From: Ferrovibrio sp965278975 | GTDB lineage: Bacteria > Pseudomonadota > Alphaproteobacteria > Ferrovibrionales > Ferrovibrionaceae | Assembly (NCBI RefSeq): GCF_965278975.1 | Contig: NZ_OZ257126.1 | Span: 1,116,001-1,180,000 of the forward strand | DNA length: 64,000 nucleotides | Direction of reading: 5' to 3' | In this document: positions 18,083 to 26,337 of the stretch, in pieces | Layout of the letters: the number at the start of each line of letters is the position of its first letter | Position numbering within the stretch: position 1 is the stretch's first letter | The notes under the pieces: model-generated | The model's input: only the letters and a program-made list of their open reading frames with translations | What the model was told of the DNA's origin: nothing | Database searches by the model: none | Made by a program: the position numbers and the translations under genes

Positions 18083-18778
18083 ATGGCTTCCCAGACGACG
18101 AAAATTCTCCTGGCCGGCTTCGATGACTCCCTTGTGGAGCGCCTGCATGACCTGCTGGCCCAGTCGAATCACCTTGTGTTGCAGGCACAGCCAAAGGCTA
18201 TTGACCATGGCCTGCTGGTGGCTGCCGGGTGCACGGCTGCGGTGATCGAACTGCCCGGCAATGGCCTCACCGATCAGGGCATGGCTTTGCTGGCGGCGAT
18301 CCGCAGCCATTCCGACATGCCAATCGTGGCGGTGGCACGCGGCAGCGAAGCGGCTTTGCGGGTGCGGGCGCTGGAAGCCGGTGCCCATGACGTGCTGAGC
18401 ACACCCTGGGATGACAGCGAATTACTGGCGCGGCTGCACAGCCTGCTGCAACGCTGCCGCACCTGCCTCAAAGTCGGCCGCCTCTGCTATGGCGATATCG
18501 TGATCGATCAGGTGGAGCAGAGCTTCCGCCACCGCAGCCGCTATGTCTCGCTGTCGCGCATGGAGATGCGGTTGCTGCGCCGGCTGGTGCAGGCGGATGA
18601 AACCACCGTGCCGAATGAGGCTTTGCTGCAGGAATTATGGGGCAAGGACAACGACAGCCACCGCCAGTCGCTGCGTGTGCTGATCCGCCAGTTGCGGGCC
18701 AAGATCGAGGACGACCCGCGCCATCCGAGCTGCCTGATCAACGATCATGGCATCGGCTACCGCCTGCGCCGCGTATGA
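18083..18778 (+). CDS. OmpR-type response regulator with degenerate receiver
   Basis: A 231-residue protein with a receiver-like domain (1-125) and a winged-helix DNA-binding domain (about 135-231, with SLSRMEMRLLRRLV, SHRQSLRVLIRQLRAKIE and GIGYRLRRV). The acidic pair FDDS is present. The phospho-acceptor Asp is replaced by Glu (AAVIELPGN), and the conserved Lys of the KPF motif is replaced by Thr (LSTPWDD). Phosphorylation as in ordinary receivers is therefore unlikely, and the Glu may mimic the active state. It is transcribed away from the chemoreceptor-kinase operon, which it may control. Confidence 0.85.
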   Translation: MASQTTKILLAGFDDSLVERLHDLLAQSNHLVLQAQPKAIDHGLLVAAGCTAAVIELPGNGLTDQGMALLAAIRSHSDMPIVAVARGSEAALRVRALEAGAHDVLSTPWDDSELLARLHSLLQRCRTCLKVGRLCYGDIVIDQVEQSFRHRSRYVSLSRMEMRLLRRLVQADETTVPNEALLQELWGKDNDSHRQSLRVLIRQLRAKIEDDPRHPSCLINDHGIGYRLRRV

Positions 18779-18802
18779 GGCGCAGGCGGCCAGCCGTGTC
18801 GA

Positions 18803-20128
18803 TTACTCGACGTCCTTGATCACCTTGGCGAGGATGCCGAAGATTTCGTCGATATGCTGCTTGGTCAGGATCAGCGGCGGCGAAAGCGCGATGGTATCGC
18901 CGGTAAGGCGGCACATCAGGCCCTGCTCGTAGCATTTGACGAACACATCATAGCCGCGCTTGGTCGGCGCACCTTCGCGGGGGCTGAGTTCCACCGCCGC
19001 CATGATGCCGATATTGCGGATATCAATGACGTTGCGCAGGCCCTTCAGGCTGTGCGCCGCGTCTTCCCAATAGCCGCTCAGGTTGGCGGCATTCTCGAAA
19101 ATGCCTTCGTCCCGGTAGAGGTCCAGCGTCGCCAGGCCGGCGGCGCAGGCCAGGGCATGGGCCGAATAGGTGTAGCCATGGAACAGCTCGATCATGTGTT
19201 CCGGGCCCTGCATGAAGGCTTCATGCACATGCTTGCGGGTGAGTACGGCCGCCGCCGGCACCGCCGCGTTGGTCAGGCCCTTGGCGGTGGTCATCATGTC
19301 AGGGATCACATCGAAGGTTTCGGAACCGAAAGCCTTGCCGGTGCGGCCGAAGCCGGTGATCACTTCGTCGAAGATCAGCAGGATGCCGTGCTTGTCGCAG
19401 ATCTGGCGCAGCTTCTGCAGATAGCCGACCGGCGGAATCAGCACGCCGGTGGAGCCGGCCACCGGCTCGACGATCACGGCGGCGATGGTGCTGGCATCAT
19501 GCAGCGCGACGATGCGCTCCAGGTCATCGGCCAGATGCGCACCCCATTCCGGCTGCCCCTTGGAGAAGGCCATGTCTTTCAGCGAATGGGTATGCGGCAG
19601 GTGATCGACACCAGCCAGCAGCGGGCCGAATACCTTGCGGTTGGCGACAATGCCGCCGACCGAGATGCCGCCGAAGCCGACGCCATGATAGCCGCGCTCG
19701 CGGCCGATCAGCCGGGTGCGGGCGCCATCGCCGCGCGCGCGGTGATAGGCAATGGCGATCTTGAGTGCGGTATCCACCGCTTCCGAACCGGAATTGGCGA
19801 AGAACACATGGTTGAGGTCGCCCGGCGCCAGATGCGCGAGGCGGGCGGCGAATTCAAACGCCTTGGGATGGCCCATCTGGAAGGTGGGCGCGAAATCCAT
19901 TTCCGCCGCCTGCTTCTGGATCGCCTGCACGATCGGCTCACGGCAATGGCCGGCATTGACGCACCACAGGCCGGCGGAGCCATCGATCACCTGGCGGCCA
20001 TCATGCGTCGTGTAATACATGCCCTTGGCGCCGACCAGCAGGCGCGGACTGGCCTTGAACTGGCGGTTGGCGGTGAAGGGCATCCACCAGGATTGCAGGT
20101 CGTTGGGAACGGGGGCGGTCTGGCCCAT
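18803..20128 (-). CDS. Class III (omega) aminotransferase, beta-alanine--pyruvate type
   Basis: A 441-residue PLP enzyme. It carries FFANSGSEAVDTALKIA (PLP phosphate contact), RERGYHGVGFGGISVGG, the FDEVITGFGRTG motif with D254, and the Schiff-base lysine K283 in TTAKGLTNAAVPAAAV. Length and the N-terminal WWMPFTANRQFKASPRLL fit the beta-alanine/omega-amino acid:pyruvate aminotransferase subgroup. It moves the terminal amino group of an omega-amino acid or amine to pyruvate. It is divergent from an XRE-cupin regulator and near a TRAP-RidA operon, which together suggest catabolism of an imported amino compound. Confidence 0.9.
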   Translation of the reverse strand: MGQTAPVPNDLQSWWMPFTANRQFKASPRLLVGAKGMYYTTHDGRQVIDGSAGLWCVNAGHCREPIVQAIQKQAAEMDFAPTFQMGHPKAFEFAARLAHLAPGDLNHVFFANSGSEAVDTALKIAIAYHRARGDGARTRLIGRERGYHGVGFGGISVGGIVANRKVFGPLLAGVDHLPHTHSLKDMAFSKGQPEWGAHLADDLERIVALHDASTIAAVIVEPVAGSTGVLIPPVGYLQKLRQICDKHGILLIFDEVITGFGRTGKAFGSETFDVIPDMMTTAKGLTNAAVPAAAVLTRKHVHEAFMQGPEHMIELFHGYTYSAHALACAAGLATLDLYRDEGIFENAANLSGYWEDAAHSLKGLRNVIDIRNIGIMAAVELSPREGAPTKRGYDVFVKCYEQGLMCRLTGDTIALSPPLILTKQHIDEIFGILAKVIKDVE

Positions 20129-20244
20129 GGTCGGCTCCGGCTGGAAAGAGAAAAACCTTAAGCCTTGAGTCTCGGCTTAAGCGCCGCGTGAAACAACGCT
20201 TTTCTCCGCCACATAAGCCTTTGATCTTGATGCAGTAAATCAAA

Positions 20245-20268
20245 CGTTGTTAAATATATTGAACAACG
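20245..20268. promoter_or_regulatory. Dyad between divergent aminotransferase and XRE-cupin genes (candidate operator)
   Basis: CGTTGTT (20245-20251) and AACAACG (20262-20268) are perfect inverted arms around an AT-only core. The site lies 18 bases before the regulator start codon and about 117 bases before the aminotransferase start, the expected position of the XRE regulator's binding site. Confidence 0.55.
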
Positions 20269-20285
20269 AAACAGGGCCGGAGTAG

Positions 20286-20840
20286 ATGGACAGCGAAATC
20301 GATATCGGCGGCCGGCTGAAACAGGTGCGTTTGCTGCGGAAAATCTCGCAGCGCGAACTGGCACGCCGCGCCGGGGTGACCAATGCCACGGTGTCGCTGA
20401 TCGAGGCCAACCGCGTCAATCCCTCGGTCGGCGCCTTGAAACGCGTGCTGGATGGCCTGCCGATGAGCCTGGCGGAATTCTTCTCCCTGGAAGCGCCGGC
20501 GCCGCGCAAGGCGTTCTACCGCGCCGAGGAACTGGTGCAGGTCGGCAAGGGCAAGATCAGCTACCGCCAGGTTGGCGCCGATCTATCGGGCCGCGCCTTG
20601 CAGATCCTGGTGGAACGCTATGCGCCCGGCGCCGATACTGGCCGCGTGCCACTGAAGCATGAAGGCGAGGAAGGCGGCGTGGTGCTGAAGGGCCGCCTGG
20701 AAGTGACGGTGGCCGGCCAGACCCGCGTGCTCGGCCCCGGCGATGCCTATTACTTCGAAAGCCAGCAGCCGCACCGATTCAAAACCGTCGGCAGCGAGCC
20801 CTGCGAATTGATCAGCGCCTGCACGCCGCCAAGTTTTTAG
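20286..20840 (+). CDS. XRE-cupin transcriptional regulator (PuuR-like)
   Basis: A 184-residue regulator. The helix-turn-helix occupies about 8-65 (LKQVRLLRKISQRELARRAG, TNATVSLIEANRVNPSVGALKRVLD), and a C-terminal cupin barrel about 105-180 (EEGGVVLKGRLEVTVAGQTRVLGPGDAYYFESQQPHRF). This architecture is that of PuuR and related regulators of amine and amino acid catabolism, in which the cupin binds the pathway intermediate. It is divergent from the aminotransferase gene, with a perfect dyad between them, and probably controls it. It may also control the TRAP-RidA operon downstream. Confidence 0.9.
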   Translation: MDSEIDIGGRLKQVRLLRKISQRELARRAGVTNATVSLIEANRVNPSVGALKRVLDGLPMSLAEFFSLEAPAPRKAFYRAEELVQVGKGKISYRQVGADLSGRALQILVERYAPGADTGRVPLKHEGEEGGVVLKGRLEVTVAGQTRVLGPGDAYYFESQQPHRFKTVGSEPCELISACTPPSF

Positions 20841-20872
20841 GATTGGGGTTTAAAACGATGCTGCAAAATACC

Positions 20873-20953
20873 GTCATGGCCCGCGCAGGCGGGCCATCCA
20901 CGAGTTGCTTTTAAAAACACTCGTGGATGCCCTGCCTCCGCAGGGTATGGCAG
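20873..20953. repeat. REP-like palindromic doublet, GGCCATCCACGAG variant
   Basis: Two hairpin units face each other: 20876-20884/20889-20897 (9-bp stem, loop GCAG) and 20927-20935/20940-20948 (9 bp with one G-T). The inner flanks ATCCACGAGT (20896-20905) and ACTCGTGGAT (20919-20928) are themselves perfect inverted arms around a T/A-rich core. It lies between convergent genes and could also stop transcription from both sides. Confidence 0.75.
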
Positions 20954-21322
20954 TTATGAGCGTGTCGCCGCCACAGCGACGATCTCGATCATGTCGCCTT
21001 CTTCCAGCGAGGCGCCGATGCAGGCGCGCTGCGGCGGATTGGCGTGATCCACCCAGTCGAGCCACACGGCATTCATCGCCGGTTTCTGCGCCATGTCGAT
21101 GAGATAGACCGTGGCCGAGAGTAGCCGCGACTTGCCGGTGCCGGCCTCGGCGAGCTGGCGGTCGAGATTGGCCAGGGCCTCACGGGTCTGGCGCGCCATG
21201 TCCAGCTCGTAGGTATCGGCGGTGGCGACGGTGAATACCAGGCCATTATAGACCGTGGTGCGCGAACGGCCCAATGATTTGCCGTCAGGCGACTCACTGG
21301 GGAAGCGAGTGATCGGCAGCAT
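20954..21322 (-). CDS. RidA family (YjgF/YER057c/UK114) protein
   Basis: A 122-residue protein with SRTTVYNGLVFTVATADTYELDM, TRLLSATVYLIDM-type strands, and PPQRACIGASLEEGDMIEIVAVA at the end. The arginine in PPQR matches the conserved catalytic Arg of RidA deaminases. These enzymes hydrolyse reactive enamine or imine intermediates released by PLP enzymes to ketoacids. GGGAGAAG precedes ATG 21322. It lies 17 bases after the TRAP large permease gene and ends the DctP-DctQ-DctM-RidA operon. Its presence fits a pathway using the nearby aminotransferase. Confidence 0.88.
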   Translation of the reverse strand: MLPITRFPSESPDGKSLGRSRTTVYNGLVFTVATADTYELDMARQTREALANLDRQLAEAGTGKSRLLSATVYLIDMAQKPAMNAVWLDWVDHANPPQRACIGASLEEGDMIEIVAVAATRS

Positions 21323-21339
21323 GATTGCTTCTCCCGCCC

Positions 21340-22650
21340 CTAGCCGGCCGGCCCGAGCATCTTGCCCGGCAGCCAGGTGACCAGTTCCGGCACGAAGAAG
21401 ATCAGCGCAACCGCCGCCACCATCAGCAGGAAGAATGGGAAGGCGACCTTGGCGATATAGGTGATCTGATGCCCGGTCATGCCTTGCAGCACGAACAGGT
21501 TGAAGCCGACCGGCGGGGTGATCTGCGCCATCTCCACCACCAGCACAATGAAGATACCAAACCAGATCAGGTCGATGCCGGCGCGTTCGATCATCGGCAG
21601 CACCACCGCCATGGTCAGCACCACCATCGAGATGCCATCCAGGAAGCAGCCCAGCACGATATAGAACACCATCAGCACCACGATCAGCATGGCCGGGCTG
21701 AAGCCCATGCTGCTGATCCAATCGGCGAGATGGCGCGGCAGACCGGTGAAGCCCATGGCGAGTGTGAGGAAAGCCGCGCCGGCCAGGATCAGGCCGATCA
21801 TGCAGGAGAGCCGCGTGGCCCCCAGCAGGCTTTCCATGAAGGTTTTCATGTTCAGGCTGCCCTGCGCCAGCGAGACAACCAGTGCGCCAACCACGCCGAG
21901 CGCCGCCGCCTCGGTGGCGGTGGCGATGCCGGTATAGATCGAGCCGAGCACGGCAAGGATCAGGCCGACGGTCGGCAGCAGATGCCGCGAAGCCCAGATT
22001 TTCTGCACGAAGCTGAACTTCTCGGTCGGCTGCGGAATCTTGTCCGGGTTGAGCAGCGACCAGACCACGATATAGCCCATGAACAGCGCCGCCAGAAGAA
22101 TGCCCGGGATCACGCCGGCGATGAACAGCTTGGCGATCGAGACTTCCGCCGCCACGCCATACACAATCATGATCAGCGACGGCGGAATCAGCAGGCCGAG
22201 CGTGCCGGCGCCGGCCAAGCTGCCGACCACGATATCCTCGGGATAACCGCGCTGGCGCAGTTCCGGGATGCTCATCTTGCCGATGGTGGCGCAGGTGGCC
22301 GCCGAGGAACCCGAGACGGCGGCAAAGATGGTGCAGCCAATCACATTGGTATGCACTAGGCGGCCAGGCAGCCGCGTCATCCAGGGCGCCAGGCCGCGGA
22401 ACATGTCTTCCGACAATCGCGTGCGGAACAGGATTTCACCCATCCAGATGAACATCGGCAACGCGGTAAGGGTCCAGCTTGTGCTGGAACCGAAGATGGT
22501 GGTCATCATCGCATCGCCCACCGGGCGGCTGGTGAACAGCATCATGGCCAGCCAGCCACAAGCCACCAGGCCCAGACCGATCCACAGGCCGGTAGCCAGG
22601 ATAGCAAACAGCGCGATGATGAGAAAAACTGAAATCAGGATCTGATCCAT
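21340..22650 (-). CDS. TRAP transporter large permease (DctM)
   Basis: A 436-residue integral membrane protein with about 12 hydrophobic segments. It has the DctM signature blocks FIWMGEILFRTRLSEDMFRGLAPWM, SGSSAATCATIGKMSIPELRQRGY, GTLGLLIPPSLIMIVYG, and TPPVGFNLFVLQGMTGHQI. It is the catalytic, sodium-driven subunit of a tripartite importer of organic acids or related solutes. Start ATG 22650 lies 6 bases after the small permease gene stop. The substrate is not readable from sequence. Confidence 0.93.
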   Translation of the reverse strand: MDQILISVFLIIALFAILATGLWIGLGLVACGWLAMMLFTSRPVGDAMMTTIFGSSTSWTLTALPMFIWMGEILFRTRLSEDMFRGLAPWMTRLPGRLVHTNVIGCTIFAAVSGSSAATCATIGKMSIPELRQRGYPEDIVVGSLAGAGTLGLLIPPSLIMIVYGVAAEVSIAKLFIAGVIPGILLAALFMGYIVVWSLLNPDKIPQPTEKFSFVQKIWASRHLLPTVGLILAVLGSIYTGIATATEAAALGVVGALVVSLAQGSLNMKTFMESLLGATRLSCMIGLILAGAAFLTLAMGFTGLPRHLADWISSMGFSPAMLIVVLMVFYIVLGCFLDGISMVVLTMAVVLPMIERAGIDLIWFGIFIVLVVEMAQITPPVGFNLFVLQGMTGHQITYIAKVAFPFFLLMVAAVALIFFVPELVTWLPGKMLGPAG

Positions 22651-22656
22651 GCGGGA

Positions 22657-23166
22657 TTACTCCGTACGCGCCAGTTCAGCAGGGGTATCGTCCAGCGGCT
22701 TGCCGCGCAGCACGAGGAAAAACTCTTCCACCATGGCGATGAACAGAACCACGCTGCCGATGGCGAAGCCAAGCTGCGGAATCCACAGCGGCGTGGCATC
22801 GTTGGATGTGGAGATATCGTTGAACTTCCAGCTCCACCACACCATCTTGCAGGCATAGAAGGCGAAAAAGCCCGAAACCGCGATGCCAAGCGCGACACAC
22901 CATAATTCCAGGACGCGCCGGGGGCTGCCGGTGAAACGCTTCAGGATCAGCGTCACGCGGATATGCTCGCCATGGGCAAAAGTATGCGCCAGCGCCAGGA
23001 AAGTGGCCGCGCCCATGCAATAACCGGCATAGGCATCAATGCCGCGAATATAGAAATTGAACTGCCGGCCCAGGATGCTGAGCAGAATGGCGATCAGCAG
23101 CGCAACCATGAAAAAACCGGCAATCCAGCCGCAGGCCCTATAAAGCAGATCGAGTGGCGAGCGCAT
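22657..23166 (-). CDS. TRAP transporter small permease (DctQ)
   Basis: A 169-residue protein with four membrane segments (about 12-30, 45-64, 87-106, 130-150) and the family pattern of NFYIRGIDAYAGYCMGAATFLALAHTF and GEHIRVTLIL. It joins the large permease as the membrane partner of the importer. ATG 23166 has AAAGG upstream at suitable spacing; an ATG nine bases earlier is possible. Its position between dctP and dctM genes is the usual order. Confidence 0.9.
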   Translation of the reverse strand: MRSPLDLLYRACGWIAGFFMVALLIAILLSILGRQFNFYIRGIDAYAGYCMGAATFLALAHTFAHGEHIRVTLILKRFTGSPRRVLELWCVALGIAVSGFFAFYACKMVWWSWKFNDISTSNDATPLWIPQLGFAIGSVVLFIAMVEEFFLVLRGKPLDDTPAELARTE

Positions 23167-23239
23167 CGCAAGCAACCTTTGTTATTGTCCCCCGGAAACT
23201 TTTCGGGCGGGGTTTCCCCCGCCCGAAGCAGCTAGCTGC

Positions 23240-24220
23240 TTACTTCTTGAAGGCATCCACGATGGCCTTGCCATCGGCGCCCGCCTTCTTGATCCATTCC
23301 TCGGTCATGGTGGCGCCCACCTTCTCGAAGCCGGCCTTCAGTGCGGTCGATGGCGGCACCACCTTCATGCCGCCCTTGACCAAGGCCGCCTTGGATTCTT
23401 CGGTTTCGACCTGGGCCGCAGCAAAACCGCGCGTCTCGGCGGCGGCGGCGGCATCCATCACCGCCTTCTGGGTGGCGGCGTCCAGCTTCTTGAAGGCGTC
23501 GTTATTCACGAACACCAGATTCTTCGGCAGCCAGGCCTGGGTGTCATAGAAGTGGGTCATGCTTTCCCAGGCCTTGATATCGCGGCCGGTGGAACCCGAG
23601 GTGATCATGGTAACGATCACGCCGGTCGCCATCGCCTGGGCCAGTTCGGCCTGCTGCACGGTCACCGGCTGCGCGCCGACCAGTTCGGCGATGCGCGAGG
23701 TGGCCGGGCTGTAGGCGCGATACTTCAGGCCCTTCAGGTCATCAATGGTATTGAGTTCTTTCTGCTTGGTGTAGATGCCCTGCGGCGGCCACGGCACGGC
23801 ATAGAGCGCGGTCATGCCCTGCTCGGCCAGCTTCTTATCGATGAACGGCTTCTGCGCCTTCCACAGCTTGGCCGAATCGGCAAAGCTGGTGGCCAGGAAC
23901 GGCACGCCATCAGCGCCGAAGATCGGGATTTCATTCTCCACATTCACCATCAGCACTTCGCCGATCTGCGCCTGGCCGGTCTGCACCGCGCGCTTGATTT
24001 CCGGCGCCTTGAACAGCGACGCGCCCGGATGCACGGTGATGTCCAGCTTGCCGCCGGACAGCTTCTTCACATCCTCGGCGAACTGCACAAGATTCTTGGT
24101 GTGGAAGTTGCCGGCCGGATAGGCGCCCGGCAGATCCCACTTGGTCTGGGCCTGGGCGGCGCCAGTGGCCACGGCAACCGCGAGCGCGGCGGCGGTGATG
24201 AACAGTGTGCGACGAAGCAT
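23240..24220 (-). CDS. TRAP transporter substrate-binding protein (DctP family)
   Basis: A 326-residue periplasmic protein with a Sec signal peptide (MLRRTLFITAAALAVAVATG, cleavage after AAQAQ). Family features include QFAEDVKKLSGGKLDITVHPGASLF, GQAQIGEVLMVNVENEIPIFG, LKGLKYRAYSPATSRIAELVGA (with the substrate-contacting Arg), and a helix-rich C-terminus. It delivers the solute to the DctQM permease; carboxylate-containing ligands are usual because the conserved Arg binds them. GGGGAG precedes the ATG. It is the first gene of the TRAP-RidA operon. Confidence 0.92.
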   Translation of the reverse strand: MLRRTLFITAAALAVAVATGAAQAQTKWDLPGAYPAGNFHTKNLVQFAEDVKKLSGGKLDITVHPGASLFKAPEIKRAVQTGQAQIGEVLMVNVENEIPIFGADGVPFLATSFADSAKLWKAQKPFIDKKLAEQGMTALYAVPWPPQGIYTKQKELNTIDDLKGLKYRAYSPATSRIAELVGAQPVTVQQAELAQAMATGVIVTMITSGSTGRDIKAWESMTHFYDTQAWLPKNLVFVNNDAFKKLDAATQKAVMDAAAAAETRGFAAAQVETEESKAALVKGGMKVVPPSTALKAGFEKVGATMTEEWIKKAGADGKAIVDAFKK

Positions 24221-24380
24221 CTATGGTCTCCCCGTTATGTCGGCAGCCCTGGTCCACCCCGGGCCACCGGAAGTAACCAGTTTGTCACCGGGCACACGGG
24301 ATTGGCAAGCGCTGGGCACAAAATCCGGGCTGCCGCAAAAGCAGGCGCCCGTGCCCGAATTCAAGCCCGGATTAGAAAAA

Positions 24381-26336
24381 TCAAGTCTGGGTGAAAATCC
24401 GCGCCAGAATCGCAAGCACACTGTCGCGGGTGAAGGGCTTGTCCAGTACCGGACGGCCCAGGCTGCGCAGTTCCTGGCCACCCAGGCCGAGCGTGTCGCC
24501 GGTGACGAAGGCGAAGCGCGGCACCAGATGCGGCGCTTCCGCCTCCAGCCGCTGTAGCAGCGCGCGGCCATCCAGGCTTGGCATGCGCAGGTCGCTCAGA
24601 ATGGCGTCGTAATTGCGCGCCAGCGCCAGCGCCAGGGCGGCGGCGCCATCGGGTGCCATATCCACGGTGAAACCCGCCTGCACCAGCAGGTCGCGCAGCA
24701 ATTCCGCCACATCCGCGTCGTCATCGGCCACCAGCACATGGCCACCCGCCATGCCTGCGGCCGGCAACGGCAGCACGGCTTCGGCTTCCGCCGTCACGCC
24801 GAATGGCAGCCGCATGGCGAACAGCGCGCCGCCGCGCGGCATTCCGTCGAGGCCGGGATTCTCTTCCATGGTCAAGGTGCCGCCATGGCCTTCGACAATG
24901 CCGATGGACACCGACAGGCCGATACCGGTGCCGCTGCCCGCCGGCTTGGTGGTGAAATACGGCTCGAAGATGCGGCGGCGCAGTTCCGCCGGCACGCCGG
25001 GGCCGCTATCAGCCACCACGATCTCGGCAAAACGGCCATCGACACTCGGCATGGTCTGGACGATCAGGCGGCGCGGCCCGGCATGATTGCTCAAGGCCTG
25101 CTGCGCATTGACGATCAGGTTGGTCAGCACCTGCGCCAGCTGATCGCCATCGGCCTGCAATGGTGGCAGTTCGTCGAAATTCTGCCGCGTCACGGCGATG
25201 CCGGCGCTGCGCAAGCCATAATCCAGCAGGCCCAAAGCCTCATCCAGCAAGGCCTCGATATCCACCGCGCCGCGCCGCGGCCGGCGCTGCCGCGCCATCG
25301 CCAGGAAAGTGCGCACGATGCGGGCGCAGCGCGCCGCCGCCAGCTCAATCTTCGCCGCGCGCTCGGCCAAAGCCTTGGCGGCTACGCCCTCTTCCGCCGC
25401 CTCGCGCAGCATCAGCGATTGCCCGACGACGATGGACAGCGGATTGTTCAGTTCATGCGCCACGCCGGCCAGCAGCGAGCCAAGCGCCGACATCTTCTCG
25501 CTCTGGTGCAGTGCTTCGCGCTGGCGTGTGATCTCGGCTTCGGAAAGCCGGCGCTCGGTGATATCGGCCAGCGAGCCGGCGATGCGCACGGCACGGCCCT
25601 GGCTGTCGCGATCCACGGCGGCGGTCACGCGCACCCAGCGCATGGCGCCATCGCCGCGCTCCATGCGGTGTTCCTGCACCATGTTGTCGATCTCGCCACG
25701 CAGCAGCCGCCGGGTTTCTTCGCGCAGCAGCGGCAGGTCATCGGCATGCACGAAAGCCTGCCAGCCGGCGATATTATCACCCAGGTCGCGCTGGCGCCGG
25801 CCGACGATCTCCTCCAGCCGCTCGGAATAATAGGCCGTGTTGTGCACCAGATCCCATTCAAACAGGCCGGCCTCGGCGCCGCGCACCGCCAGGCGGTAGC
25901 GCGTCTCGCTACGGCGCAGGGCGGCTTCGGTGGATTTGCGGTCGGTGATGTCGCGCAGGAAAGCGGCCAGCAGGCGGTGCTTGCCGCGCTTCACTTCCGT
26001 CACCGTCAGTTCAACCGGGAAACGGTCGCCATTGCCGCGCATGCCCTCGGTCTCGATGCGGCGGCCGAGCACGCGGTGCGGTTCGCCGGAGAGGTAACGC
26101 TGCATGCCGTTGTCATGCGCCGAGCGCAGATGCGCCGGCACGATCAGTTCACCGATCGGCTGGCCCAGGGCATCGGCACGCGCACGGCCGAAGATGCGCT
26201 CGGCGGCGGGGCTGAATTCCAGCACGCGGCCATCCTTGTCGGCGATGATCACCGCATCCAGCGAGGCGGCAAGCAGCGGCCGCAGCCGCTCCAGCTCGGC
26301 TTCCAGTTCCTCCGGCGGCAGGTCGGCAGCAGCCAT
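24381..26336 (-). CDS. Hybrid sensor histidine kinase (PAS-PAS-HisKA-HATPase-REC)
   Basis: A 651-residue soluble hybrid kinase. PAS 1 spans about 20-135 and PAS 2 about 148-262; the dimerisation domain has SLLAGVAHELNNPLSIVVG with H294; the ATPase domain is about 395-512 (FEPYFTTKPAGSGTGIGLSV); a C-terminal receiver about 533-650 has phospho-acceptor D582 (ILSDLRMP) and K633. All catalytic residues are present. The start codon follows the stop of the upstream response regulator by a single base, so the pair is one operon. It lies downstream of, and on the same strand as, the TRAP transporter's regulator-free region; a link to transport is only positional. Confidence 0.92.
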   Translation of the reverse strand: MAAADLPPEELEAELERLRPLLAASLDAVIIADKDGRVLEFSPAAERIFGRARADALGQPIGELIVPAHLRSAHDNGMQRYLSGEPHRVLGRRIETEGMRGNGDRFPVELTVTEVKRGKHRLLAAFLRDITDRKSTEAALRRSETRYRLAVRGAEAGLFEWDLVHNTAYYSERLEEIVGRRQRDLGDNIAGWQAFVHADDLPLLREETRRLLRGEIDNMVQEHRMERGDGAMRWVRVTAAVDRDSQGRAVRIAGSLADITERRLSEAEITRQREALHQSEKMSALGSLLAGVAHELNNPLSIVVGQSLMLREAAEEGVAAKALAERAAKIELAAARCARIVRTFLAMARQRRPRRGAVDIEALLDEALGLLDYGLRSAGIAVTRQNFDELPPLQADGDQLAQVLTNLIVNAQQALSNHAGPRRLIVQTMPSVDGRFAEIVVADSGPGVPAELRRRIFEPYFTTKPAGSGTGIGLSVSIGIVEGHGGTLTMEENPGLDGMPRGGALFAMRLPFGVTAEAEAVLPLPAAGMAGGHVLVADDDADVAELLRDLLVQAGFTVDMAPDGAAALALALARNYDAILSDLRMPSLDGRALLQRLEAEAPHLVPRFAFVTGDTLGLGGQELRSLGRPVLDKPFTRDSVLAILARIFTQT

Positions 26337-26337
26337 C

